Assembly: GCA_011009095.1 (NCBI GenBank)
Contig: VTPC01000964.1
Coordinates: 169,070-233,069, forward strand
Direction of reading: 5' to 3'
Length of the DNA stretch: 64,000 nt
From: Ignelater luminosus
Taxonomy: Eukaryota > Arthropoda > Insecta > Coleoptera > Elateridae
Shown here piece by piece: positions 23,601-36,300 of the stretch (its first letter is position 1; the number at the start of each line of letters is the position of its first letter). Made by a program: the position numbers and the translations under genes. Below the pieces are notes generated by a model. That model saw only the letters and a list, made by a program, of their open reading frames with translations, searched no databases and was not told the origin of the DNA.

Positions 23601-24607
23601 TATCAATGTTAAGAGCCGTGGTTAGGGTGATAATATTAGTAGCGTGGTTTACAATAATAAATAAAAATTTAAAATAATTAACATTGTTTATTAGCACTTT
23701 ATAAACAGGCTAACAAGTTGTTATAACTATTATGAAACCGTAAAGAACTGATCAACTGATATGAGTTGATGTTTGGCTGAGATTCAAACTCTAAGAGAGC
23801 CTGTAAAATGTTGACAAGCTTTTTATATAATCTGTAACTGTGCATAATCAAGGGTGTGAGGTTTGTAGTTCTTCTTCCATAGAAGTCTTCTATGAAACTT
23901 AAAGGAAATATTGCGGTAGGTCGTTTAAGAGGAATCAATCGACAAAAGCAAGATCCTTTTTTTCTATGAAATTTTAGCGTGCGAACATTCGAAAATATCT
24001 TCAAGGAATTAACAGGTAGAAGAAAGACCCTTTTTCTGTAATTTGTAAAGTCAATGTTCTTAAAATTCCTGGTCTTTAAGAAGTGTTGAAAAGTGTGGGA
24101 CGCTACAAGGTATTACGTAAGCGCAAGTCAGGATCTCGCGCTGTGGGGTGTTGCAGGATACTTCAACTATTTTTGTACATTTTCTATGTAGTAAGTGGGA
24201 CATCAAATAAATATAATTGTTGCAGTTTTAATGAAATCTATTGTTACATAATTGTTTGGAATATCAAAATACCCGTTTTTTAAAAAACAGGAGCTACGCC
24301 TACGATCAAAAAGAATAACGTCTTCTGTATCGTTTTATATTGAGAGTAAACGTAGTTGTTGATTTCGTAGTCTACAATCTACATAATAGAGTGCTAACGT
24401 TTAACTTTTTCATGAAACAAAGTGAGTAGTGAGCTGTATCATAAAAACCTACAGTCTAAACCGTTTCTTGGTTGACCTAGCACGTTGTGGTAGAAAAATA
24501 CCAAATGATTACACTGATCTGCAATTTTTCAACGTTTTTCTGTTGTTTTCAAATGAAAAGGTGTAACTGAATGAATCTTTCTTGTGGTATTAGCATACAC
24601 ATAGATG
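23601..24607. other. No gene recognised
   Basis: Unannotated. Open frames at 23699-24004 (minus) and 24083-24283 (plus) have no recognisable motif. Confidence 0.45.
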
Positions 24608-25045
24608 ATTTCAGTGATCAACTGTTCCGGAGCCACGGGACGTTGACCTTCACCTACTTACATAATAACAGCTTAATCCCTTATTGAGAGTGTAAATATC
24701 TTAAGAGAGTGCAGTACAACTTCGATTCCGTTTACTTGTGAAGCTTTCGAACCTGTGGTTCGACCTTGATAAGCATCTCGTCTACTGACCTAGATACGGA
24801 GATCAGCTGCAGTGTCTTCCTTTCAAAATTAGGTCACCAATCTTCTATTGCGGCTAGCGCCCTCTCGATCCCGAAATCCATAGAGATTCTTGTATTAATA
24901 CTACCGTCTACCGCCGGCTCTAGGCCTTCCTCGCCCACGACCCGTCTTCGACTGTCAAAAGCTAGCATTACATGTGGCATACCGATTTTATATACGGTTG
25001 CGTATATCGATGGATCACTAATCCTAGTTCTGCACGTAACACGTG
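24608..25045 (+). repeat. Dispersed repeat family, copy A
   Basis: About 438 bp starting ATTTCAGTGATCAACTGTTC and ending near TGCACGTAACACG. It matches copies at 46503-46893 (same strand) and 39602-39861 (opposite strand). Shared landmarks are CTGTTCCGGA near the start, TTCGAACCTGYGGTTCGACC, CTACTGACCTAGATACG, GGTCACCAA and CGATTTTATATA. The 104-codon minus-strand frame across it has no recognised domain. The family could be a SINE or the tail of a longer retroelement; the TTCGA-rich segment recalls a tRNA-type B box, but I see no clear A box. Confidence 0.75.
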
Positions 25046-28000
25046 AATAACAATCTTTTCGTGGAAACAATGATTCTGTTGTTTTCCAAATCGCATAATC
25101 TGAGAATAGTTTAGGATGCGTCGTTTTCGAGTAAACTCGAATTTTCAAAAGTGTCTAAACTAGGATTCAGTGTTAAAACCTCTTATGTTGTCCGTAGCAT
25201 CTTTAAAGTAATCTTCCATATTAAGATCAAACCTTTTTAGATTAATCACTAAGCCCAAAATCGTATAAGTTTACCCACTTTCATTGCTTTTACCTTTAAC
25301 GCTTTTAAAGAATAAAAGATGTGTACTGTCTACGCTAGCCAAGGTTACATACTATAGCTGGGTAGAGGTGAAGTGTTAATACGCATTCTCCTTTTTTAAT
25401 AATAATAAAATAAGTAATAAGGCGTCTACTATATTACAAATTTTTACAAATGGTACATTCTGCATAAAGTATTTTAAAAACAACTTGTGTTTTGTACATT
25501 TTGTAAATTTAAAAAAATTCTGTTAGATCCAGGTAGTGTTTACAAAAGAAAATCTGATCTTCAATTTTTCTCTTACTAAAATGTCTCATCTTTTAAAAGA
25601 CCTTAAAATTTAATAAATGAATGAATTATTTTTTACTTTCCAGCTCTTTTTCACAAAATCAAACTTTTGAAGCTCTCATTTGAATCATACTAGGTTGTTA
25701 TGTTTTTAATTATTAACTTTTTTTCTGTAAAAGTTTCCCTTTTTTATTCATGCTTCAAATGAGTTAAGACAAAACTAAATAATTACATCAACAAACATAA
25801 AAAAAGCGTCCTATATTCATTAGACCTTTCATCATGTACAAAAAATCTGATATTAGAGAACAAGTCAAGTAAAGCAAACAAGAGACAAAAAACATTTTTT
25901 ATTCTACGTACTTGATTTAATTCTCCAGGTTTATTTAGACTTCTTAAATAAAATTAGAAAATCCTTAAAAGCTTCTTTCTAAAGGTAAGCAAGGAACTTA
26001 GTTGTAATTTTATATTTATTTGAAAGATTTTTAGGCGTTCCAAAGAGCAACGGTATTAAATGTACCTATTTGGAAGTATGAAGGAAAATAAACACCTTTT
26101 AGGATTTTGCAAGAAAATATACTAAGGTACGGAAATCGGAGGAAACTGAAACCAGAAAGTATATGATCAATAAACGACCCATGGTTTTGCATTTAAATAT
26201 AGTAGAATGAGCGTCAAGGGACGTTTTGTATTCTATAGTTTTGCATGTAAATGCGTAGCTTGGAAAAAATTAAGAGTTATTTTTATGCTTGCAGCAGTTC
26301 CGTGTAAAAATCTCATTTTCATTTACAAGAGCATCGTATGCAACAACGTGGTATTATGTAGTAGCAGTTCGTGTTTGTTTTTTAGAGCAAACAAGGGGAA
26401 CATCTGAAATAGGTAACTACTAAATCCCGGTAATTCTCGGAGGAATAGGACTGCATTAAAACTAATTCATGCCACTTATTTGCCACCATCGTATCCTGTG
26501 CAATTAGCCTCGAGTAATCCAAGTTCTACCTACCTTAGCGACTATAAGATTACAGAAATAAACGAGTTAAACACGAATTTTCATGGAAAGAAATAATGAT
26601 AAATGTGAAATAATTTTTGATTGTCACTTGTCAGTGTTAATGTTATTTTGACTTTAATAATACATTTTGTAACTTTATGTATTTTGTAACAAAGTAAAAC
26701 ATTTTGTTCATTAGAAGTTAAATCGATAAAACGTTTTAATATAATTAGTTCAATGTAAATAAGTTGATATAATGTAAACGGTATGTAGCATACAAGGTCT
26801 ATTCTGTTATTAAAAACGTTAATAGTTCATAGAATGTAAGTTTTAATGCAAATTTCTACATTTAAATATTTCAGTACATAATTACGTATTCAAGGCATCT
26901 TATCAAGTTTGTAAATTCCAGATCATGTTTAAAAGGTTAGACAATACAATAAATAAAACTTTTCAACATGGGATCGCACTTTTCAAGGATACGTATTCCA
27001 CAAGAACAGTTAGTTCTTTGAACAAAAACAGTATTTGGTTTCACAATACTTTTAAAGAAATTTTCTGCTGCTGCGCATTTTTTGTATCTCTGTCTACAAC
27101 TCTTTACTCGTGCCCAAGGCAACCGACTGAGTTTCCTTAAGGGCAAATACTAACCGATTTTATGTCATAGTTCATTCTTGCCACGTCGAGATTTTAGCAT
27201 CATCCAAGCATCCAAAGGTCTCCAAATTGCGGATCTTTGGCTGAAAGAGGTACGTCTTCAGTCATTTTTGTGTTAAATAAGTCACTTCTGAATTGCGCTT
27301 GTAATTTGGCCTTCTCAAATGAAATCAATCTAAAAACCCGCTATTAGGTATCACTCATAAACAAATTAACACAGAAAAAAACGAAAATCTGAATTACAGT
27401 TGCAGGATTTGCAGCATTCGATTTTTCTTAATTTAACTTAAAAAACAAACAATCTCAGAAACCTACGTCCAAGGATCTCTAATGGTGATTTACAGTTTCA
27501 GAAAATCTAATAGTTCCGGCCCTGTCAGTTGGTAGAAAAAATGTTCAAAGTCGTACAAGTTTACTTTTGTCAAGTTTTCTATAATACATAAAAAATCATT
27601 TTCTAGTTTCAACAGCGATTATAATATAAAAGTTATTTTCCGATGTTGACAGTTACAGCTGAAAATTCCGGGCGTGTACTCGTTTTTCACTTTTGTTTAT
27701 CTTCTTCAGTTATAAAACTTATTTTAAGTTTAAATTCGCGTGTGGGAAAATTAGCGAGACAATCTTCCAGTGTCTAGATAAACCTGTCAGGAAAACTTGT
27801 TGAGCAAGGGAAACTCTAAATTTGGTAAACTTCGTGACAGCTGCACTACAAATGTTGTGGGTGCAGTTGTCAAGGAAATACTCATTTGTAACAACCATTT
27901 ATCGTTTTCTGTTCTTAAAAATTCTACTAAATTATAAATTATCTTGGAATTCGAAATTATTTAAAGCTAGGAAATGAGTAGTTTCTTCTCTCGAAAGCTA

Positions 28001-28334
28001 TTAAAATAAGCCAGGATTTGCTTAATTAATTAAAAGAAAACGAAAATATTTCCTTTTTGAACTTATAGCTTAAAGCGTAGGTATTAAGGAAACTCAATTT
28101 AAATTCAAGTCAGAGACCTGACTAAAAAAGTCTTTGCAGGGAATTGGACAGAAAAAAAATACAAAATGCATGTAGTATAGTCATCTAAACTCTATTAGTG
28201 ACTACATAAGTAAAAGGAAACGATGATATAACTGAGAACAACGCATTTCCACAAAAGGAAATAAACGATTTCTAAATACTCGTATATGCATTCTAGCAGA
28301 AACACATAAGCCTTTACAAGAGTTATTGTATATA

Positions 28335-28375
28335 CAGGGTGTTTTTGAGATAAACAAAAAGATTTGTGAAGCAAA
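28335..28375 (+). repeat. Possible single transposon end (TACAGGGTGTTTTTGAG)
   Basis: The sequence TATATACAGGGTGTTTTTGA at about 28329-28348 has the TA plus CAGGGTG pattern seen at the ends of many insect MITEs, including the one at 8159. I could not find a partner end, so it may be a truncated copy or chance. Confidence 0.3.
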
Positions 28376-30730
28376 ATAAAAATTAGTTAGTTGCATTTGC
28401 ATAAATGCTTGTCCGGAAGAGTGTTAAAGCCATAAGTTCTTGGTATTTTATCAGAAAAGAACAACTTAAATTCAAGGAAAAATATTTCTTTCGAAAAAGT
28501 ATTTTTAACCATTAAAAACATAAAGATTTTGTTGTTTTTGCAGTCTACACTTAACTCAAATATAAAAACTCATTGCAATGTGTAGTGAACACACTTTTTA
28601 TTATTCTACCTATATGTTTTGAATCTGCCCAGCTTTTATTCACGATATTGGATTGCCTCTTTCCTGAAAGTAGTTTTCAAGATAGCCGAGACTCTACACA
28701 GATTATGAATTAAAATTGCACAGGCATACTTACCACCCTTATTTACTTAAAAAGAAGTTAGAAGATTTACTTAAAACCTCGTTGCCTAAGGCATCACTCT
28801 GCTACCAAACGCAAAGAACATTTTCAAAAATCGCTTTGTTTATCTTTAGAAAACTCGCTTTACTCAACTTTAACATTTGATAATCTCAGTTTTCAAGCTT
28901 GTACTTAGTACAACCACGCATTCCTTTTTTCCATCTTTCCATTCAAGGGCTTATCTTTTAGTCTTATCCTATGTTTTTGTATACATTTCCAGATACCGCC
29001 CAATATTTTTCTTCTGCTGTAAGATATATTCTCGTACTTTTCTCCACTATGGTAACTGTATGAAATTTATGTTATGCTGCTGTCAAGCCTAAATGTATTA
29101 AATTTTGCTAGTATGGCAGTTCTAATTTTATCTTATTCCAGTTTTCTTAAAAGAATAGATACATTCAGTACGGATTACTAGTGCCAAACGCCTTAGTTTT
29201 CCTTTTGGGCTTTAATAAGAACATCAACAATAAAGTATAAAAAGTAACGCTACACTACACAGATAAACTGGCAATCTGTTGTATCCTTTCTCGTTTTCCG
29301 TCTTTTCTGCACAATACTTCAACAATGGTCATTGTTCGCTTCAAAAATAACACCACAGGGCAAAAGCATGGAGGGATAATAAAAATTGCTTTGAATTAGA
29401 ATAATGATAGAAAAAAGAAATAAGGATGCTTTTTGCGAAAAAGGAAATTTAAAACTGGTTGTCAGCACACGAAAGCGACGTTATTGAGCAATCAGTGCTT
29501 TAGACTTGCATTTGGGAATTCGTAAATCGTACTCATTTAAGATTTTTCGTGACTTTTCTTAGTAGTGCAAGTAAATTCTGGAACAGTAATTTCCAAACTT
29601 ACTTTTGTCCTTTTACTGTATGCACACAATGACCTTCCTTCCAGTTTCGTACTCAGCTCAGATTTATCATCACTACAGATTATAATATGCATATAATCTT
29701 ATATTTTGTGACATTTTACTAAATGGCTAATGCAACTAAAATCTTTTTATCGGTACCTTTTTGTTGTTTATCTTTTCTACCGCATCACTGCTGCCAGTTT
29801 AAAGTGGAGTTAATGAAAGCTAACCAATCAGAGATTCTGCACGAAGCTACTGTTTGGACACATCTGAAAAGGTCAGCATATGCTGAATATGTATTCAAGT
29901 ATTTATCAATACATCAATGATTAAAGAAATAAGATTCACCGCCTGACCGTGCTGTCAAAAGACCAATAACCCTAACGATGCAAACAACTTTAAACGCCTT
30001 TCCTGAATTTTGAATTTTGTTGATATTTTTCCTTAGTAGAACTTAAAACTAAAGATTAAAACCATCAAGAAAGTTCTAAAAGACAAGAAGAAGCAAGTTT
30101 GTGCTAGCTTCTAACAATAGAAGCTTGTAAGTATAGCGACGGAAGATAATCTCCAAGAAGTCTTTTGAGCCAGGGATAGTTTGATTCAAATCGTTCCTTA
30201 CTGCATGTTACTGAGCTTTTACGGGTTTGTAATGTTTATTCAGCGCTATTCAGTTGTCGAATAAGAAAAATTAACTCAAAAGTGACAAAAAGGTAAAAGA
30301 TTGCAAAGATCTACGTAGCCGCGGACTGGGCACTGGAGAATAAAGATTTTCTCAAGAGTCTATGGTCTTTAGGGTCGATCTGAGTTCAAAAACAGTTGGA
30401 TTAATGAACTAGTATAACACCAAACAGGAGCGACGTATATTGACCTCTCGGAAACAAAGACACAACCATATATGTTATTTTTTTCAATTTTAACAAAGTC
30501 ACCTACGTTTTAATTTCTTAATCTAGAAATTCTATGCAGAACATGTAGAAGACTCATTTTCAAGCTACCAAAATATGCGCTGATACACTGTAGAATATTG
30601 AGCATGAGGTAAAGGCAGTAAGCTGCAGTTCACACTTTTCCATGGTTGAATAGAGGTTTCCAAATTTAGACCTTACGGTAAACTCAATATTTTACAAGAT
30701 AGCATGAAGAAGTTTTTTAAGAATAAGATA

Positions 30731-30756
30731 ACTGACGTACTGACGTACTGACGTAC
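30731..30756 (+). repeat. Tandem 8-mer, three copies
   Basis: ACTGACGT is repeated three times in tandem, followed by ACT. A simple local repeat. Confidence 0.9.
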
Positions 30757-32349
30757 TATCGATGACTAGATTGACATAAAACGTGGTCAAGATGATTTGC
30801 CTCTGGTATAGCTTACAGTCTTATTTTTAAATTTTTATTTTGTTGCACACGAATCAAGTATGAGGTTGTTATTAAGCTATAGTAAAAACAACTGTCAAAT
30901 AAGCTGATAGGCGAATAATTCTGAACGTGCTTTGCCTGTTTTGCTAAATTTCTGGAAGCATCTTGCACTTTGGCGGGTGCAAATGCACCTTCTTGTACCT
31001 TTTTCGTGGCACCTATGTGATGATCATGGCAGATAGATACAGTACAGCAACAGTCTAAATCTGTGAATGTATAATTAATGTTTTACAATACACAGAATAT
31101 CTCCGAAACGAACGAGAGTACTGATGCAAATGATGTAAATCTAATAATCTAGAACTAATAAAAGCCCTGAAACAAATATTCCACTAAAACAGATGAAATT
31201 AAAACGCGTTTTACGCAAACAAATTCAATCATTTACATACAATAGAATTTGAAAATAGGTCTAAATTTCCCAGTACAGTGAAAGGCGTAGTTCTGTTTCA
31301 AGAATAGCCCATCTGTCAATAAAGATGAATTGTAACAGTGCAGCTTTGTTAACTAGCTACAATCTTCTGCAGATCTGCCTGTGGAGAACCTAAAACTAAG
31401 CTTTTGTCTTAAAGATCAGGTACTCCGGATATGTACACTATACATAACAAGGTTTGCTCTTTATTAGCAGAATTTCTAAGACAAATCAAAGACTGTGAAG
31501 TAAGTATATGAAGAGACCCATTATGTATCAGATTGTCGTACGGATATAACGATTGAAAGTATGAAAAATTTAGCAGTGATAGTAGATTCAACAATTCGTT
31601 TCTAAATTAACAGCTGATAACCTACCAAGTCGATAATTAAAATTTAAAAACGATGTGTTCCCCATCCAAATAGAAACTAATTACGTAAAATTCGTTTTGT
31701 TTCTATGAATAACAAATCATCAAGTAAGAAATACAGAAAATTAATTTTGCTCACCAAGAAATTTGTTGAATTATTTGTAGTTCAGTCACCAATTGCCTTT
31801 AAGAACTTAATAATTGTACTATTAACCAATTTTCCATTTATTCAGGAAAACTCAATAGATGGCGACCACACCCAAATAGAAAGTGTCGGTGTATTGTGCA
31901 ATATATTTTTTATAAAACCAGGCTTTAGAAGATCAGTTCTTAAGTCTTGAAGTTCTCCCGGTTTTCAAATCTCCTAGGTTTTCAGTCTCTAGGTTTTTAA
32001 GTTTCCCAGATTTCTCTAATGCTTTTTTAATAAACAAACATGAATTAAGTATGGTTAGAATTGGAGATCAATACCATACTCCTCAAACTGAAGGGAAAAA
32101 TAGACACTCTAATGTCGAATACACGCTTCAACATAAAAAAAAACAAAACAAAGTCCGGTCAGAATTTTAACAGAAGTTCTTTGTGGAAATTAAAATGATC
32201 TTTAATCACCAGTTGTTGATTTAAAATAGAAATTTCAATTTTGCCTGGCAAATTCAAAGACTGCCTGAAAAAGGAAAAAATGCAGTCGAAACTCGAGTTG
32301 GTTAAGAGGTTAAGAAGAAGAACGAATTCAAAAAACACACTTTATATGT

Positions 32350-32590
32350 ACACAATATTTTTTGCACGACCCTATTTTAAAGAAAATTATAAAGAAAAAC
32401 CATTGACGGGAGATTAAAAAATAAAGTTGGCCAAAATCGTAGGAGCGCATAATGATTTCATTACGACATCGATACGGCTTTATAACATTGATACGTCAAA
32501 TTAATTGTAAATGTTTATAATTGTCAACTTTTGACACTGACAACTAGTTGTAAAGCGCCAACTTTACAGGCGGTCGTGCAAAAATTAAAT
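32350..32590. repeat. Possible small inverted-repeat element
   Basis: TTTTTTGCACGACCCTATTT at about 32351 is mirrored by GCGGTCGTGCAAAAATTAAA at about 32572, a 13-base inverted match 240 bp apart. It may be a small MITE, but no clear target duplication is seen. Confidence 0.3.
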
Positions 32591-33512
32591 TTTGATATTG
32601 GAAGACTTTGGAGAATTCTACTTTACTCAAAAACGGTGCATCCTACGATAAAGACACAAGAGGGCTTTTTATTACTGAATTATTCTGAGGTGATTGTAAC
32701 ATAAACTTTTTAAGACACCCTACATTTCTGCCCATAATAGCGGCATATACTGCGAAATTCATGCAATAATAAACACCAAAAAGTAAAAGCTGTGTGCAAA
32801 ACATTCTATTTCAATATCTCACGTTGCCTTCAAGATAGTAAGAAGGAGGTTTTAAATAAAACTATGACATTTTCTACCTATAAATTTGTATAATAAACTG
32901 TCCCTATCATGAACTGAGAAATCTGTTTTATCATTATCAACACTTAAGTTTATTTCAAGTTAAAATTGAAAACCTTTTCCCTAAAATTTGCTGGCTTTAA
33001 TTTCGACTGTTTTGACCCAGGCGTGTCAGTGATCTACTACAAAAGCTTCAGGTTTGGTTGATTTTCAGAATTAATAGCTTCATCTCCATCTTCCATTGAA
33101 TAAATTAAAAGTTGTAACGCTCACTTCTGTTTCCGTTACTTGTGATTAAATTTCATCTGTGCTTCTGGCGTGTTCTTTATATTTTTTTGATAGTTTTCTC
33201 TCCTTGTAGGGCTAAGTCTTGATATATATTCTTTGATAATGTTGAGTTCACACTGCGATGCCGAGTAGTTTTTCTTTAAAATCCTTTTTTTGTTACGGTT
33301 CTTTACTTGTTAAAATATAATGATTTAAATTACTTAAAATCACGCCAAGATTTTATTATTCTAAGTTGGTAAGAGAGTGTCATAAAATAATGTGGATTCA
33401 TAATCTCGACTTTATCAGAATTTTCAGAATTTGTTGTTGAATTCAAAATCTGGATTGCTTATTGATTGAATTGAATTGTGAATTCTATATTTTTAAGTTT
33501 TTCTTATTTGGG

Positions 33513-36300
33513 GTTGTGTAACGTTCTGGAAGCCGTCCCATAAATCCTTTAATTATTCTTAATACACTGGTACACCCAGTATAATTTCCTATTATTTGGT
33601 ATCTATTTCAATATATTTCAATATATCGGTTATCACCGTTTGCCGTTCGAATTCTTAAAATCTCACTTTCCGTTTGACCATCATTGTGCCAAGAGTGCTA
33701 CAAAGTAATCTTACTTTAAGTGGTTACCCTTAAGGGATTTAAACAGAATTTTTCTCTTTATCGCTTCACGATTTTGTTTTTAAATCATCAATAATAATAA
33801 TAAGCAATTGTAGTTCATTAGCGAGTGTCTGATAAATTGGGCGAGTCGAGTTCGTTTCCTGTTGTAAGTTTTTTTTTGGTTCGAAAAACTTTTCTATGTA
33901 AATTCTTACTCCTTTATTGTCTCTTACTTTTTTTAGACAAACTCCAGAGGGCCATTGCGTTGGTTCCTCATTGCCGGATGATAGATCAGTCCGTTCTTTT
34001 TCTCATCGACGCAAGCTCGGTACGAAAACCAATGTGAGTTCCGGTCGTATCTGTCTCAGCTGTACCGGTATAGGGTGAGATCTGATTTATCTGGTCAACA
34101 CCTTTTTTTCAATGTTAAAAGTAATCTATTGACTTTTTAACCATTATATTCCTAATTTCCTTTTGCTTCTCTGTTTTTGTTTTTCTAAATAAATTATAGT
34201 ATTTCATAATTTTAATGTAAAGAGTGAAAGCATACTAGAATTTTATTTAAATTACTCTGTTCCTTGAATGTTTTGACAATAATTATTTTAGTAGGGTATT
34301 TTATATTTTTAGATAGCTATATTTAATTGTTCATTTTTCTTCAGATTTTAATTTTTTTTTTAAGTAAAGATCGATACCTGTATTTCTTTGGTTTTTTGTA
34401 TGTTTCTTTTCTTTCAGCTTTTTTTTTATTGTTACTGGGCAACAGTAGCTGGCGCCCAACCTTTTTAATTATTTCTTTCCGTCGTCGTGCAGTAATTGCA
34501 TGCTTCAATCATCGTCTGCTTTTGAACTCACGGCCTAAAAGCGCCGAGAACTTGAGCTAGTTGGCGGGCTCGTGTGGCATTTTCAAAATTATTTATTTTA
34601 TATATTTTGTTTTACTAGGTACGCCACAGTTGTTTTTTGTGGAGAAACAAACATCTTTCGACTTCCTGGGGACTTTCCCTAACAAAGTGCCCTTGAATAG
34701 TCCGATTTTAACATTTTTTGTTTGAATACTTGTTGTTCTCCCGTATAAAAACTTCATTTGTGTTTGATAATTCTTTCGAAACTCTATTTCAATTTAAAAA
34801 AGTAAAATATTGATTGTAAATCATTGATTTTCTCTTTAATTTAATTTGTATAAATCTAGTCATTTCACATTTTAAAATTTGGCGGATGGCTGGAAAGCTT
34901 TCTTAGGCGTGGTCCTTTCGATTTCATCTGAGAGAAGGGCATTGCGAAAGAAGCTGCACCAGCAACAGGTTTGTTGCCATATTGGTAATAATAATTTTGC
35001 AATCAGAATTGAAAGATTTCTTCAGCGGAGTCTGAAAAAATATTGTGTTGGTGAGTTTTCTCACCTCACCTCACCAATTAACAAGATTTTTTTTTCGTGG
35101 TGATAAGTGGCCGTTTTTTTGTTCTTTTTTGTGTTATTTGTTTGTTTGAAATAAATACATTGACCGAATAAAACTGTATATACCTTTTTTGTCTTATGTC
35201 TTACTGATAAAACACCACGCCTGTTTCGGAATTTTGAGTTTTTCTTCCAATTTAAGCAAAAAAGCTGTGGCGTCCAACATATGTCGATAAGTACCTATTC
35301 TTAGTTAATTTGCTTGGTTTAGGGTAAAAATTAAATAACAGACCTGTGGCTTATCATACTGGTGGTAGATCCCAATTTAATTTAAAGCTATCTGACACCC
35401 ACAATCCAAATCGAGATGAGTCATTAGCCGGATTGAATTCAAATAAGCATTTAAGAAACTTGGTAAGTAACCTTTTAATTTGGAGTAAACTTTAAAAGAT
35501 GTTACATCCTTTAAATCTGGAAATCAATTAGTGCTGACGAACCTTTCTGGTTTATTTACTTTTGCTAGCGGGACGCAGAGTATATTCTTCCTGATTTTAA
35601 ATTTTTTTCCGAAGTATGTTAAACTTTTACAGCTGTGATTGTTTTATGATTAACATTACTCTATTTGAAAATTCTGTTATAGCAAGTTTGGATTATCCTT
35701 ATCACAATTCAGTGATTTGTACATTGCAATCTCATCTCTAATTACTACCTTGAAATTTTGATTTGTATGTTTACCCTTGATCTTCGGATAAGTGGATCAG
35801 TGTAGGTAATACTTGTATGTACATTTCTGTGAAGACAGCCCACGTGTGCTTGATCTTTTGTTTTTTTTTGGTTTAGCCAAAATTAATTAAGTGGGGATTT
35901 CTATTCGTATGGCTTATTCGTTTTCCTTTTTACTCGAATTGTAATTAACCGTTATGTTCTGATGAAAAAGGATTTTTCCGGTTTATAAATTAAATTTCTT
36001 GCTACACTTGATTATCAGATATTAGATCGTCAAGTCGTCTTCTGTTTGTTAAACTTTGGAATTTTCTAGAACCCAGCTCTAGGAGGTCAGTTGAATGGAA
36101 ATTTGTTTTAGAGAATCGCTTAAGGGCGGCATATTTTTTTTGGTTGCGGCAAGCTTCATCTCAGCGAGTGTAAGCGGTTTGTGTCTTTGTTTTTTTAGGT
36201 CTCATATGAGATGTTTGATTTATTTAGCTTGTTCCCGTTCCTGAACTGGTTCCGTACCTGAAAGTATTCCCGAACCTAAAATTTGAGGGCCATTTCTTCT
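33513..36300 (+). mobile_element. Possible decayed LTR retroelement (non-coding)
   Basis: This block is strongly T-rich on the plus strand compared with its neighbours. TGTAACGTTCTGG near 33517 looks like the start of a Gypsy-type LTR. TGGCGCCCAACC near 34451 matches the first bases of a lysine-tRNA primer-binding site, and TTGGCGGGCTCGTGTGG near 34560 recalls another primer-site type. AATTTGAGGGCC near 36280 resembles sequence before a 3' LTR. No gag or pol reading frame and no second LTR were found. The call rests on short motifs. Confidence 0.25.

Larger units (their letters stand above)
25046..33512. other. No gene recognised in 8.5 kb
   Basis: AT-rich DNA without a recognisable coding segment. 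It holds the minor items listed separately at 28335, 30731 and 32350. Open frames of up to 81 codons (for example 31705-31950) carry no known motif. This fits intronic or intergenic DNA of ageing repeats. Confidence 0.5.

Noticed and set aside
24740-24762. tRNA-like B-box sequence (TTCGAACC, GGTTCGACC)
   Set aside because: No cloverleaf or A box could be built around it, so no tRNA gene is called. It is kept only as a hint that the repeat could be a SINE.
24766-25148. Plus and minus open frames of about 100 codons
   Set aside because: Both lie in a dispersed repeat and are not kept open in the other two copies.
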